This document shows positions 1 to 7,474 of a stretch of 37,226 nucleotides of DNA, piece by piece. The translations under genes were made by a program, and so were the position numbers. Positions within the stretch are counted from its first letter, which is position 1. Every line of letters begins with the position of its first letter. The notes under the pieces were generated by a model. The model was not told the origin of the DNA. It was given only the letters and a program-made list of their open reading frames with translations, and did no database searches. The stretch comes from CAYMQB01 sp964392665 (lineage in GTDB: Bacteria; Hydrothermota; E44-bin80): positions 1 to 37,226 of the forward strand of contig CAYMQB010000029.1 in assembly GCA_964392665.1 (NCBI GenBank). Reading direction: 5' to 3'.

Positions 1-48
1 CCTAACTGGGGAATTATCCTGACCCCAATTGGGGAATTCCTCTGAACC
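1..48. repeat. 24-bp-unit tandem repeat at window start
   Basis: Two adjacent 24-nt units (1-24 and 25-48) share the core GGGGAATT followed by CTGA-CC. The reverse complement of the same unit, again with 24-nt spacing, forms the last 46 bases of the window. A partial copy, AATTGGGGTCAGGA, occurs at 36053-36066. The array sits directly against a truncated coding sequence. Function is unknown; it looks like a dispersed minisatellite. Confidence 0.75.
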
Positions 49-297
49 TCGACATCGATTAATCAAACAAGCATTGAGTACTCCATTTCAAATGCATCAC
101 AGGTGCAGTTAAGGATATATAATCCACTGGGTGAAGTTGTCAGGACGCTTGTTGATAACAAAAAATCATCTGGAAGATATGTGGTTATCTGGGATGGCAA
201 AGATGAAAACGGAAATAAGGTTTCAAGTGGCCAATACTTCTACCAATTAATAACAAACGGGTTTGCTAGCACAAAGAAACTAATATTGTTGAAGTAA
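46..297 (+). pseudogene. C-terminal FlgD-like/T9SS-type sorting domain of a secreted protein (5' truncated)
   Basis: The frame encodes a typical C-terminal sorting/FlgD-Ig-like domain. It begins near NQTSIEYSI, which looks like the end of an NPFN-x-TSIxYSI motif. It then runs through VQLRIYNPLGEVVRTLVD, a WDGKDENGNKVSSGQYFYQL stretch and a terminal KKLILLK. In FCB and related phyla such ~80-residue tails end large secreted proteins. No such domain stands alone, so this is the 3' end of a longer gene. An in-frame TGA at 43-45 and the 24-bp repeat array lie immediately upstream, so the frame is closed within this window. The GTG at 103 is an internal codon, not a credible start. Either the gene was broken by the repeat, or the assembly joined or ended here. 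Confidence 0.75.
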
Positions 298-306
298 TCG
301 AACATT

Positions 307-323
307 TGGGGACGGTGCCCATG
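307..323. repeat. GGGACAGCGCCC-family short repeat (divergent copy)
   Basis: GGGGACGGTGCCC just after the sorting-domain stop codon resembles GGGACAGCGCCC copies at about 3965, 33720 and 34387. All lie outside genes. The rest of 298-490 shows no convincing coding signal. A short plus-strand open frame there has no ribosome-binding site and no family resemblance. Confidence 0.45.
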
Positions 324-490
324 GTATTTGAGTGCGAAAACTTAATGAACCGTTATGCTAAGAAGTTTTGCCAGATCTTAATTGGAAATAAATTGAAATA
401 TATACAACGTCCGATAAGATATATTATGTCAACTACTCGATTACACTTTAATAAACTGTGCATTTGCACTAACAATGGTTTCTCCTTCCC

Positions 491-1084
491 CTAATTGTTA
501 CGGGAGGGTTCCTTATTTTTCTCTAATTGATTAATATAATAGGACTTGGCATCTTCTATTCGAGAATGCATTCTCTGAAATAGACGAAGACTTGAGATGA
601 TTACAAAAATGATTCCTACTACCACAGAAATATCTTTGTTTCCATAACAACAAAATATCCATTTCGATATAATAATAATTAAACTAATGGAAGCAGTTGC
701 GCAAACAGAAGATCCAATACGCCTTAGGTATTCAAATCTTTCGATTAGTCTTAAAGGGTCGAATCCATATTTATCTTCAATTGCCTTCATTATTTTTGGA
801 AAGTCTGTATTGTGGTCACTTTTCATAATTCTAGACCATTTTTTTTTGTAAATGGATGCCGGAATTTCCACCAAAACTAACCCTATGAAATATGAAAAGA
901 ATAGAAAAATAATGAAATTCAGGAGTTTTTTAGAAATAAAACAGAAGAAAACTAGGTGTTGATCAAAAGAATATGCAACTACGACCAAAATGAAAGCACC
1001 CGCAAAAGCGTGTGCAAGGTCCCGCATTATATATCTATCATATAATTTCCCGAGGACATCTCCAATTTTGTCAATATTGCTCAT
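491..1084 (-). CDS. Membrane protein of unknown function (197 aa)
   Basis: I do not recognise a family. The protein has two hydrophobic segments near residues 25-45 and 50-75, a charged cytoplasmic-looking loop of about 60 residues, then two more segments near 130-150 and 150-170. It ends in a charged Lys/Arg/Asn-rich tail. The start is supported by AGGAGG a few bases upstream of the ATG. It is the last gene of an apparent four-gene minus-strand operon (lipoprotein, cyclase-like protein, 117-aa membrane protein, this protein). A gap of about 100 bp separates it from the previous gene. The two-helix, loop, two-helix layout suggests a small sensor or scaffold rather than a transporter; that is only inference. 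Confidence 0.7.
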   Translation of the reverse strand: MSNIDKIGDVLGKLYDRYIMRDLAHAFAGAFILVVVAYSFDQHLVFFCFISKKLLNFIIFLFFSYFIGLVLVEIPASIYKKKWSRIMKSDHNTDFPKIMKAIEDKYGFDPLRLIERFEYLRRIGSSVCATASISLIIIISKWIFCCYGNKDISVVVGIIFVIISSLRLFQRMHSRIEDAKSYYINQLEKNKEPSRNN

Positions 1085-1182
1085 TTCATCCTCCTTTATT
1101 TCTGCGGTAACGCCACCACTTCTTCACCATTTACGCCCGTATTAGCCCACTAACTGTATGTATAGAAGATACTTAGTCTCAA

Positions 1183-1536
1183 TCAGTTTGACTTTACTCT
1201 AATACACTTGCAGAAACCGTGATAATTGGCGCAGATTCCTCCAAAAAGCGAGAAAAACCCCCAGAAGAGAGGACGACCGAAAATATGTGACATTATGGGT
1301 TTTGAATAGGGAACTAGATATATACCCCAGGTTATAAGGAAACATCCAAGGACTATGCAGGTATGACCAAAAACAATCAACCCTATTCGACTTTGCCTCC
1401 AACTGAGAAACGCGAGACCAATTCCTACAAGGATAGGAATAACTGACCCCGGATTTGGTGCTTTTATGATGCCCACTATGCCCAATAGAACAAGCAATAT
1501 ACCTAAAATTAGCGTTATGAGTCTTTTAGGTTTCAT
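1183..1536 (-). CDS. Small membrane protein of unknown function (117 aa)
   Basis: A hydrophobic protein with about four membrane segments: residues 6-25, 32-46, 51-75 and 85-105. The loops are short and the C-terminus is basic. GAGAGGAGAAAA lies just upstream of the ATG, supporting this start. It begins 17 bp after the stop of the cyclase-like gene, so the two are probably co-transcribed. No conserved motif is recognisable. Being in an operon with a nucleotide-cyclase fold protein makes a membrane partner role possible, but the sequence does not show it. Confidence 0.65.
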   Translation of the reverse strand: MKPKRLITLILGILLVLLGIVGIIKAPNPGSVIPILVGIGLAFLSWRQSRIGLIVFGHTCIVLGCFLITWGIYLVPYSKPIMSHIFGRPLFWGFFSLFGGICANYHGFCKCIRVKSN

Positions 1537-1553
1537 GTGTTTTCTCCTCTCCC

Positions 1554-1997
1554 CTATTTTTCAAGTAATTGTTCGGTTTCTTTGCAATAGGCAACGCCTG
1601 ATTCACTCTTACGCGCCTTCTTAACATTCATTTCAGCTTCGTTCACTGTTCTTCCAAGAATATCTTCAACAAGAAATGAAGGATGTCCGAGTTTTACGAG
1701 CAGAACTTCACCAGCTGCAATTCCTATGTTGAAGCGCAGCGATATCTCCCCGACTTCCTTGATATAACCGGCAATTTCATTTGCAGATTTAACAGTATTA
1801 CCTGGCTCATCAAATGTGAAAAGGATTGTATCTCCTATGTATTTACGTATTGTTCCACCATATTGTATGATTTTATCACCGGCAATCTTAAATGCCTCCT
1901 GCAAGTATTCGTATGTTCTTTCAATACCAGCAGTTTCAACAAGCAGTCTAAAATTGGTCAAATCCGCAAAGCAAACGGTTAATCTTTGTTTTTCCAT
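1554..1997 (-). CDS. Stand-alone class III nucleotidyl cyclase-like domain (147 aa)
   Basis: This is the CHD fold of class III adenylate/guanylate cyclases with nothing attached. The first metal Asp is in CFADLTNF, and the adenine-binding Lys and second metal Asp are in RKYIGDTILFTF. The substrate-contacting Asp precedes ILGRTVN, whose Asn is the transition-state Asn. The usual Arg four residues after that Asn is Met (VNEAEM), so activity may be low or absent, or the protein may be a pseudo-cyclase. I start it at the ATG preceded by AAAAGGAGAGAG. The frame stays open upstream into the lipoprotein gene, but that extension is not cyclase-like. It lies 25 bp after the lipoprotein gene and 17 bp before a small membrane protein gene. 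Family members are usually fused to sensors; this one is cytosolic and isolated. Confidence 0.8.
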   Translation of the reverse strand: MEKQRLTVCFADLTNFRLLVETAGIERTYEYLQEAFKIAGDKIIQYGGTIRKYIGDTILFTFDEPGNTVKSANEIAGYIKEVGEISLRFNIGIAAGEVLLVKLGHPSFLVEDILGRTVNEAEMNVKKARKSESGVAYCKETEQLLEK

Positions 1998-2022
1998 CTC
2001 TCTCCTTTTCTGAAGTTTCTTC

Positions 2023-2802
2023 TTACTGCACCAGATGCCATGTGTAGGAAGATATTCCATCTGTATTGACAATAACTGCGATAGGTGAATACAGTGAATC
2101 AAATGGATATGCAACGAGATGTGTGCTGTCAGATTGAGGTAAAGCACCCATATTTGTTATCTTAAAAGAATCATAATTACCTATATTCCATTTATTGTCT
2201 ACAAGAAGGCTACCTGCTCCAGCAAAATCACAGTCAATATAAAGTGTAAACATCGGAACCTGTATGTTCCAGGTATAATTGCTGTAACCCCTTGTATCTA
2301 CCACTGACTGAACATCGGGAAAGCGTCCTGCCTTAGCCCACAATCCTGTATTTTCGCTTTGCTTGAATTCACCTAAATAATCGTTCCACTTGCCAACGGA
2401 AGCTCCATTCACAAGAATATCATAATCGATGTACCACTTATAGCTGCCGTATGAAATTTGTTGGTTGTTTACAGTTAGCTGGAATGTCGGCGATAAAATG
2501 TTAAACCCGAATGTATCTGTGTCCATCGTATTTACCATTATAGAATCTATGATGCTGTCTCCGAACATCGCCTTAACATATGTGCTCTCGCTCCGCTGGA
2601 AACTCCCCATAGTTGCTGTCATATATGCATCAACAGTCCCGACATACTGCGATTGCAGATATATGTCACAGTACAACCAGGTGTCGTTATCAACTTTCAG
2701 TGTAAAATTCCCGGGTTCTGAAGGAGGATTTTCCAACCCATCCTTTTTGCAGCCAGAAAATAGAAGAAGAAATAAAGTTAGAATTAAAACACTTTTCTTC
2801 AT
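2023..2802 (-). CDS. Lipoprotein with three internal repeats (259 aa)
   Basis: A signal peptide ends in a lipobox (LLFSGC, Cys at residue 18), so the mature protein should be lipid-anchored. After a short linker there are three related units of about 75-80 residues. They begin FTLKVDND, FQLTVNNQ and FTLYIDCD. The last two end in closely matched SNYTWNIQ and SSYTWHLV segments, and the first ends less similarly. Each unit has alternating polar/hydrophobic residues typical of beta sandwiches, and one contains a Q(S)ENTG-like turn. The fold family is not recognisable to me. The start has an ideal AGGAGGTG ribosome-binding site and a promoter 20-48 bases upstream. It heads the operon carrying the cyclase-like protein. 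Confidence 0.8.
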   Translation of the reverse strand: MKKSVLILTLFLLLFSGCKKDGLENPPSEPGNFTLKVDNDTWLYCDIYLQSQYVGTVDAYMTATMGSFQRSESTYVKAMFGDSIIDSIMVNTMDTDTFGFNILSPTFQLTVNNQQISYGSYKWYIDYDILVNGASVGKWNDYLGEFKQSENTGLWAKAGRFPDVQSVVDTRGYSNYTWNIQVPMFTLYIDCDFAGAGSLLVDNKWNIGNYDSFKITNMGALPQSDSTHLVAYPFDSLYSPIAVIVNTDGISSYTWHLVQ

Positions 2803-2821
2803 TTTGCACCTCCTGATAGTA

Positions 2822-2850
2822 ATAATCTTTATTCACTCTAATTTTGTCAA
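2822..2850 (-). promoter_or_regulatory. Promoter of the lipoprotein/cyclase operon
   Basis: On the minus strand TTGACA (2845-2850) is followed after 17 bp by GATTAT (2822-2827). The ribosome-binding site and ATG of the lipoprotein gene follow directly. The -10 matches TATAAT at four of six positions. Confidence 0.6.
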
Positions 2851-3115
2851 TGTTCCTTCTGCAGAATTTTCCAGTCTTTTTTTCTTGGAACTATTGCGAC
2901 AACCGAAGGTTCCTCTTTGTTTTTCATTAGCATCCATATATTAACACAGAAATGTCGAAAATTCAAGGATAAAGTTTAATTCTCTCTGGGAATAGGAACA
3001 GGTCGACTATAAAAAAATCCGAAATCATGAAATTGAGAAATTGGAAAATTAGAAATTAAAACCTCTTGATTGGTCAAAGAAACTTTAATATGTATCAGAA
3101 TGTGATTATAAAATT
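2851..3115. other. Intergenic stretch with GAAATTG-type degenerate array
   Basis: This lies between the lipoprotein promoter and the 3' end of the toxin gene. From about 3021 to 3060 there is an imprecise series of (G)AAATTG/GAAATTA words in a purine-rich strand. Related arrays occur near 3843-3945, 29960-30000 and 34365. No gene or terminator is visible. Confidence 0.45.
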
Positions 3116-3349
3116 TTATTTAATATTATTCCATTCATCAGTTGCAATTTTACGGTCAAGAATAGATCCGACTTCTTGAATCATCATCTTTAGTTGTGGT
3201 ATAGAGTATTCACGGTTTGATGGAATAGCAAGACGGTGCTCTTTGTATACCATAAAATGATGTCTTCTACCAATAAAAGGACCATTAAATCCAAGCGTAT
3301 GTAACTTACGAATGAAATCCCTTCGTTTACATGGTAACCATTGACTCAC
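3116..3349 (-). CDS. hicA: HicA-family toxin (mRNA interferase)
   Basis: HicA toxins are small double-stranded-RNA-binding-fold nucleases that cleave mRNA during translation. The 77-aa product has the family layout: KRRDFIRKLHTLGF helix, then a loop with the catalytic His in GRRHHFMVY, then the LAIPSNREYSIPQLKMMIQEVG end. It overlaps the antitoxin gene by 23 bp, which implies translational coupling. The start is a GTG, with AGGA about 10 bases upstream. The antitoxin gene comes first, an order seen in a subset of Hic loci. The C-terminal tail after the HicA core (DRKIATDEWNNIK) is slightly longer than usual. Confidence 0.88.
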   Translation of the reverse strand: MSQWLPCKRRDFIRKLHTLGFNGPFIGRRHHFMVYKEHRLAIPSNREYSIPQLKMMIQEVGSILDRKIATDEWNNIK

Positions 3350-3593
3350 GAGACGGTTTCCTGTTGAGGTTTATTTCATTAATTACTGGGAGATGATGTC
3401 CTAATTTAATCCCTACAAGAATCCAGTCCTCTAATGTTGACCTTAATTCATCCTCACATTCCCGTAAGGATTTCGCAAAGGAAATTACTCCTTTACATTT
3501 TGGGACTCGTCCCACAAATGAGCCATCTTCTAATTTGTCATATTCAGCACATGCCAAAGCCGAGTTAATATAATCTGTTAGGGTAAACTTCAT
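3327..3593 (-). CDS. hicB: HicB-family antitoxin
   Basis: The 88-aa protein matches short HicB antitoxins, which bind and block HicA. They have a partially degraded RNase-H-like fold. Diagnostic stretches are AEYDKLEDGSFVGRVPKCKG, then SLRECEDELRSTLEDWIL, then a GIKLGHHLPVI end. No C-terminal helix-turn-helix or ribbon-helix-helix domain is obvious beyond this core. AGGAGGTGA lies just upstream of the ATG. A 6+6 inverted repeat (GTTCAT-N10-ATGAAC) between the candidate -35 and -10 is a plausible autoregulatory operator. Confidence 0.9.
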   Translation of the reverse strand: MKFTLTDYINSALACAEYDKLEDGSFVGRVPKCKGVISFAKSLRECEDELRSTLEDWILVGIKLGHHLPVINEINLNRKPSRESMVTM

Positions 3594-3610
3594 ATCTTCA
3601 CCTCCTGTTT

Positions 3611-3640
3611 AATATAGTTCATCTCTGTATATATGAACAA
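3611..3640 (-). promoter_or_regulatory. hicBA promoter and candidate operator
   Basis: On the minus strand TTGTTC (3635-3640), an 18-bp spacer and TATATT (3611-3616) precede the antitoxin. The spacer is occupied by the inverted repeat GTTCAT/ATGAAC (3617-3622 and 3633-3638). The repeat fits a repressor site for the HicB-HicA complex. Promoter strength is uncertain because the -35 is weak. Confidence 0.45.
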
Positions 3641-4011
3641 GTTTGCATATAACTATAATAATATGGTATATATGATATAGTTTTAGCATACCTTCCGCAG
3701 TATCAAAAAACAAATTCTTCCTTCTTACCATTATCACCTTTTTATATCATCCGATGGACAAATAACCTGCCCAATATTTATTTTGACTTTATAATCTTCC
3801 ATCTCACCAAGGAAATAATAGTAAAAAATAGAGATAAAGTCAAGGGGAAAAATCCGAAACCAAGAAATTGAGAAATTGCAGAATTAATACAACCAAAAAG
3901 CCGAAATTACGAAAATGGAAATTGGGAAATTAATACCTTTTTTCGAGACAAAAAGTCTAAAATTAGGGTCAGCGCCCGTTTCGAAGACTGAATATCTGTC
4001 GCGCTGTGTTT
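3641..4011. other. Intergenic stretch with two repeat types
   Basis: No gene is credible here. Positions 3843-3945 hold GAAATTG/GGAAATT-type degenerate words on the plus strand. Position 3964 onwards gives GGGTCAGCGCCCGTTT, a copy of the GGGACAGCGCCC repeat. A plus-strand open frame from 3915 runs through this repeat and into the antisense of the next gene, and has no ribosome-binding site. Confidence 0.5.
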
Positions 4012-4587
4012 TCAAAAACTTACTGCAATTTGAAAAATTATCGGTGGAGTTTTTTGTTTCTCATCTGCAAACTGATGGTATGCAAAGGTTTCGGCAATTG
4101 GTGATAGCATTAGACCTACAAGATAGAAACTGCCTGGTCTAACGCTATCTTCTCCTCTTATTTTGTGCATAGTAAAATCAAGTATGTATCCAGCAGCACA
4201 GGATGCAAAACCAACTGCAATTGTTCCGCCAAATGTCTGCCAGGGATTCTCTATGCTCTTATCACTGTCCAGCATTAAATTTCCCATTAGATAAACACCT
4301 GCAGTTCCACCAATAACGGTACCGAAAAGCCCACCAGTTGTCATTGTTCCTGAAATAAACTTTAGGTCCTTAAGATGAGGATTACCGACTGACGAAACGC
4401 AACCCAAGCAACAAGCATTCGCAGTTCCTACCATAAAACCCGCGGCAGCACCCACGGTTCCAACTCCTATTTGTGCTCCCATTCTTGCTGTATTCGATGA
4501 AGAGAATAGAAACACATTTAGAGAAAGTACAAAACAACAGACAGCTATGAGTTTAGAAAAAATACTGCTACCAATATCTTTTGCCAT
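4012..4587 (-). CDS. Glycine-rich membrane protein of unknown function (191 aa)
   Basis: The protein starts with a hydrophobic segment (residues 10-29) that could be a signal peptide or first helix. Several Gly/Ala-rich hydrophobic stretches follow: GAQIGVGTVGAAAGFMVGTA, then TTGGLFGTVIGGTAGVYLMG, then FGGTIAVGFASCAAGYILDF. Such small-residue spacing resembles glycine-zipper membrane proteins. A Cys pair region (NACCLGCVSS) follows the first Gly stretch. GGAG precedes the ATG. It lies 94 bp downstream of rlmN on the same strand. I do not recognise the family. Confidence 0.7.
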   Translation of the reverse strand: MAKDIGSSIFSKLIAVCCFVLSLNVFLFSSSNTARMGAQIGVGTVGAAAGFMVGTANACCLGCVSSVGNPHLKDLKFISGTMTTGGLFGTVIGGTAGVYLMGNLMLDSDKSIENPWQTFGGTIAVGFASCAAGYILDFTMHKIRGEDSVRPGSFYLVGLMLSPIAETFAYHQFADEKQKTPPIIFQIAVSF

Positions 4588-4681
4588 TGATAAACTCCTT
4601 TATACATTTTTTCATAGTTTTCTCTTTTGTAACTGGTTCTGTTACTACAATTTCTGCATTCCGGCGATTACTCTTAAACTG

Positions 4682-5701
4682 TCATCTTTTTGAGCGTAGT
4701 TGACCGCAGGCCCCATGAATATCATTTCCCCTACTCTGTCTTAGAGTTACCGCCTGTGCGATGGGATACAGAAATTCTATGAATTTCTTCACCTTTTCCA
4801 TATCGGGACTCCTGTATGAACTGCTGCCTATCGAATTCAATGGAATAATATTTATCTTGCAGGGAATATGCTGAGTTATTGCAGCTAATGCCTTTGCATC
4901 AGTAATAGAATCATTTACACCTTTTATGAGCACATATTCGAATGTTATTCTTTTTTTCTTTTTCTCGTAATAGAATTCAAGAGCCTTAAATAATGTATTA
5001 AGGTTATACCTCCTGTTGATAGGCATCAATCTGTCTCTTTTCTTATCCGTTGCTGCATTCAATGAAACAGCGAGTTTCACCTGTAATGGCTCCTTGCCAA
5101 GAGCTCTTATTCCAGGAACAATTCCAGCGGTTGATATAGTAATCTTCCTTGCTCCTATGTTCATTCCCATATCGCTGTTGAGGATTTTTACACCCTTCAT
5201 TACATTATTATAGTTGAGTAATGGTTCACCCATTCCCATAAGAACCACATTTGTTAACCTCTTCCCCATCTCTGACTGTATCCTTCTGACCTGGTCGACA
5301 ATTTCCCATGCAGCAAGATTCCGCTTAAATCCCGTCTTGCCTGTCATACAGAAAGAGCAGTTAAGCGCACATCCAACCTGAGTCGAAATACATACTGTTT
5401 TTCTCTTTTTGGTAGGTATGTAGACGCTTTCGATTCGTTTTCTATCGTGAAGTCCAAATAGAAACTTAACTGTTCTATCTTTTGAGGTCAATTTTTTGAT
5501 GGTTTTAAGAATAGGTATCTCACAGAAAGTATCGAATTTCAACCTTGCTGTTTTTGACAGGGAGGTTATCTCTTTAAAGTCCGACTTATCCTTGACCCAT
5601 ATCCAGTGGAAAATCTGATCGGAACGGTAAGGTTCTATCTCTTTAGATATGTAAAATCGCTTTAATTCCTCTAAGGTCAGGTTTTTTATGTTTTTTCTCA
5701 T
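4682..5701 (-). CDS. rlmN: RlmN, 23S rRNA (A2503)/tRNA (A37) C2-methyltransferase
   Basis: A radical-SAM enzyme that methylates adenine C2 in 23S rRNA and some tRNAs. The 4Fe-4S motif CALNCSFC gives Cys111, Cys115 and Cys118. The methyl-carrying Cys is Cys332 in the C-terminal HGACGQL. The SAM-binding GMGEPLLN follows. The N-terminal NLTLEELKRFYISKE and FHWIW segments match the family's RNA-binding domain, so this ATG is the right start. That makes the first 59 bp overlap the 3' end of the upstream glycosidase gene, which is unusually long. Length (339 aa) is normal. No separate promoter is evident, so it is probably read through from upstream. Confidence 0.95.
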   Translation of the reverse strand: MRKNIKNLTLEELKRFYISKEIEPYRSDQIFHWIWVKDKSDFKEITSLSKTARLKFDTFCEIPILKTIKKLTSKDRTVKFLFGLHDRKRIESVYIPTKKRKTVCISTQVGCALNCSFCMTGKTGFKRNLAAWEIVDQVRRIQSEMGKRLTNVVLMGMGEPLLNYNNVMKGVKILNSDMGMNIGARKITISTAGIVPGIRALGKEPLQVKLAVSLNAATDKKRDRLMPINRRYNLNTLFKALEFYYEKKKKRITFEYVLIKGVNDSITDAKALAAITQHIPCKINIIPLNSIGSSSYRSPDMEKVKKFIEFLYPIAQAVTLRQSRGNDIHGACGQLRSKR

Positions 5702-6833
5702 TTTTTTCTCTTAAACTAACAATTTCATTGATTTTAAGATTGGTATCTGGGGCTATTATTCTTATACTGTGATTAATCAAGGCTTCGTACGTATCATCAT
5801 ACTCTCCTTTTGCATTCCATACAATCCATCCTGAAACACCGGCATCTTCACACGCTTTCATCTGAACACCTATGTAGTTTTTGCCAAGCTTGGATATTTT
5901 CCAATTGAAGCCCTGAATATAAGGAAGAAGCTTACAATTTGAATGTCTTAAAAAAACTTTTGCCCTTTGAAGGTTCTGAAATACTATATTATAGGTTCTT
6001 TCCTCTTTAACGTTGTTACTTAGGAAATCATCCGCAAAATGAGAAGGATATAACATAGGGCTTATTACATCAACTTCGCTGCCAATTCGGTAAAGATGTT
6101 GACCTTCCCTTGGCAGTCTATTGTGCCAGGCGGTGTATCCGAAAGTTGCAATGGATATGTTTATTCCCTGTTTCTCCAGCACATTATGTGCAAATAACAA
6201 AAAAGAATGTATTGCTTCTTCTTTAGGTCTGTTTTTCTGAAAGGGAAAATAAGGAGAAGAACTACCGTCAGATGAAGGGAATCTAACATAGTCGAATTGG
6301 ATTTCATCGAAACCCGCTTCTGCAACCTCTTCTGCAATTTGAGTGTTGTAGTTCCATGCATCCTTGCTGAAAGGGTCAACCCAGACGAAACCATTCTCGT
6401 CTCTGAATAGTTTTTTTGTCCCTTTGATTTTAACGCCGTATTTTCTTGCTTTGTAACGCGCAAACACAGGGTCTCTGAAAACTGCTATTCTTGCTATCAA
6501 ATAGTACCCATCCGACTTCAGACCTGCAATATAATGTTCCAGGTTTTTGACAAGATTTCCCTGAGAACCAATCTTTCTCACGATTTTCAATTTTGAATTA
6601 TAGCTCAATTTCCCATGAGAATCCTTAACATCAATAACAAGCGTATTTATCAATCCATCGAACTTAGTTAATATTCTTTTCATGTATTTCTTGTCTCCAG
6701 CCCTGAAAGCATTTAAGTAAATACCTTTCTTGAATGCAATTGCCTGGTTTCTCTTTGGATATGCAAGTGCTTGTAGTGCTGTAGAAAACACCGCACAAAC
6801 GATTATAATGGGTAAAAACCTTTTCATTATCAT
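5643..6833 (-). CDS. Secreted DUF4015 (GHL13) putative glycoside hydrolase
   Basis: A 396-aa protein with a signal peptide (residues 1-24) followed by the DUF4015 TIM-barrel-type domain. The domain starts KGIYLNAFRAG. It continues with DGLINTLVIDVKDSHGKLSY, the YLIARIAVFRDP strand, WVDPFSKDAWNY, the FDEIQFDYVRFPSSDG active-site-like strand, and SPMLYPSHF near the end. Relatives are predicted extracellular glycosidases; substrates are not known. It should act outside the inner membrane. The ATG is 22 bp after the polyprenol-kinase-like gene and has only a weak ribosome-binding site, so coupling is likely. Its basic C-terminus (EKKHKKPDLRG) is the part that overlaps rlmN. Confidence 0.85.
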   Translation of the reverse strand: MIMKRFLPIIIVCAVFSTALQALAYPKRNQAIAFKKGIYLNAFRAGDKKYMKRILTKFDGLINTLVIDVKDSHGKLSYNSKLKIVRKIGSQGNLVKNLEHYIAGLKSDGYYLIARIAVFRDPVFARYKARKYGVKIKGTKKLFRDENGFVWVDPFSKDAWNYNTQIAEEVAEAGFDEIQFDYVRFPSSDGSSSPYFPFQKNRPKEEAIHSFLLFAHNVLEKQGINISIATFGYTAWHNRLPREGQHLYRIGSEVDVISPMLYPSHFADDFLSNNVKEERTYNIVFQNLQRAKVFLRHSNCKLLPYIQGFNWKISKLGKNYIGVQMKACEDAGVSGWIVWNAKGEYDDTYEALINHSIRIIAPDTNLKINEIVSLREKNEKKHKKPDLRGIKAILHI

Positions 6834-6855
6834 CTTACTATCTTTATGAAAATTC

Positions 6856-7443
6856 CTAAATAAACCTTGATAGAACTTGCATTACAATGCAGGCAATAGG
6901 AGCAACTGTTAGATTATCATCAAGCGGAATAGGCAGAAACTCAACTACTGTTGCAGTCAATGCACCTATGAGCATTACAAAGAAACCAATGTGGATACAG
7001 GGAATAAGCATTGCAATTAGACCGATGATGAAACAGATTATAAAAAACGAAGCACTCCCGGCAATAGATTTCCCATGGAAGAATCTAATCCGCCCATATT
7101 TCTTTCCTACAAGTGCTGCCACAGCATCACCGAATGTTAGGAATAATAGGGAAATGATTGCAATGCTCTTGGGAAAAAATATTATGCAAAACAGATTAGC
7201 TATTAGAAAATTTGTTGTTCCAAGAAGAAAACCAGGTTCTTCTTTAAGAATTCCTTTCGAATGTTCTTTCATAACTTTGTATGAACCGGGTGCAATCCTT
7301 CTTAAAATTTCCAGAACAGTTATTATCCCTGAAAAATATAGAAGAAAACACAAAGGAAAAAGCCTTGTTGGTGAAAAATAGTAGATAATGGGAAATAGCG
7401 AACCTACCCCAATTCTAAATGCTTTCCTTGCCCAGACTTTCAT
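6856..7443 (-). CDS. CTP-dependent polyprenol/diacylglycerol kinase-like membrane protein
   Basis: The 195-aa protein belongs to the SEC59/DGK1/VTE5-type phosphotransferase family, related to phosphatidate cytidylyltransferases. About six membrane helices are visible. The diagnostic CTP-binding signature is GDAVAALVGKKYGRI followed by HGKSIAGSASFF. The C-terminal LPIPLDDNLTVAPIA is the conserved acidic patch. In bacteria such proteins are inferred to phosphorylate a polyprenol or lipid alcohol with CTP, but the substrate here is not evident. GGAGCT lies just before the ATG. It follows plsY on the same strand with about 100 bp between, filled by a CGTTTA-type array. Lipid-metabolic neighbours support a membrane-lipid role. 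Confidence 0.8.
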   Translation of the reverse strand: MKVWARKAFRIGVGSLFPIIYYFSPTRLFPLCFLLYFSGIITVLEILRRIAPGSYKVMKEHSKGILKEEPGFLLGTTNFLIANLFCIIFFPKSIAIISLLFLTFGDAVAALVGKKYGRIRFFHGKSIAGSASFFIICFIIGLIAMLIPCIHIGFFVMLIGALTATVVEFLPIPLDDNLTVAPIACIVMQVLSRFI

Positions 7444-7474
7444 TACAGCTCCTTATTCTATATATGATTACGCA

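Noticed and set aside
306..494. 62-aa plus-strand frame after the sorting-domain fragment
   Set aside because: No ribosome-binding site, no family resemblance, and its start lies in a repeat.
1998..2147. 50-residue N-terminal extension of the cyclase-like protein
   Set aside because: The frame is open, but it overlaps the lipoprotein C-terminus, is not cyclase-like, and the inner ATG has a good ribosome-binding site.
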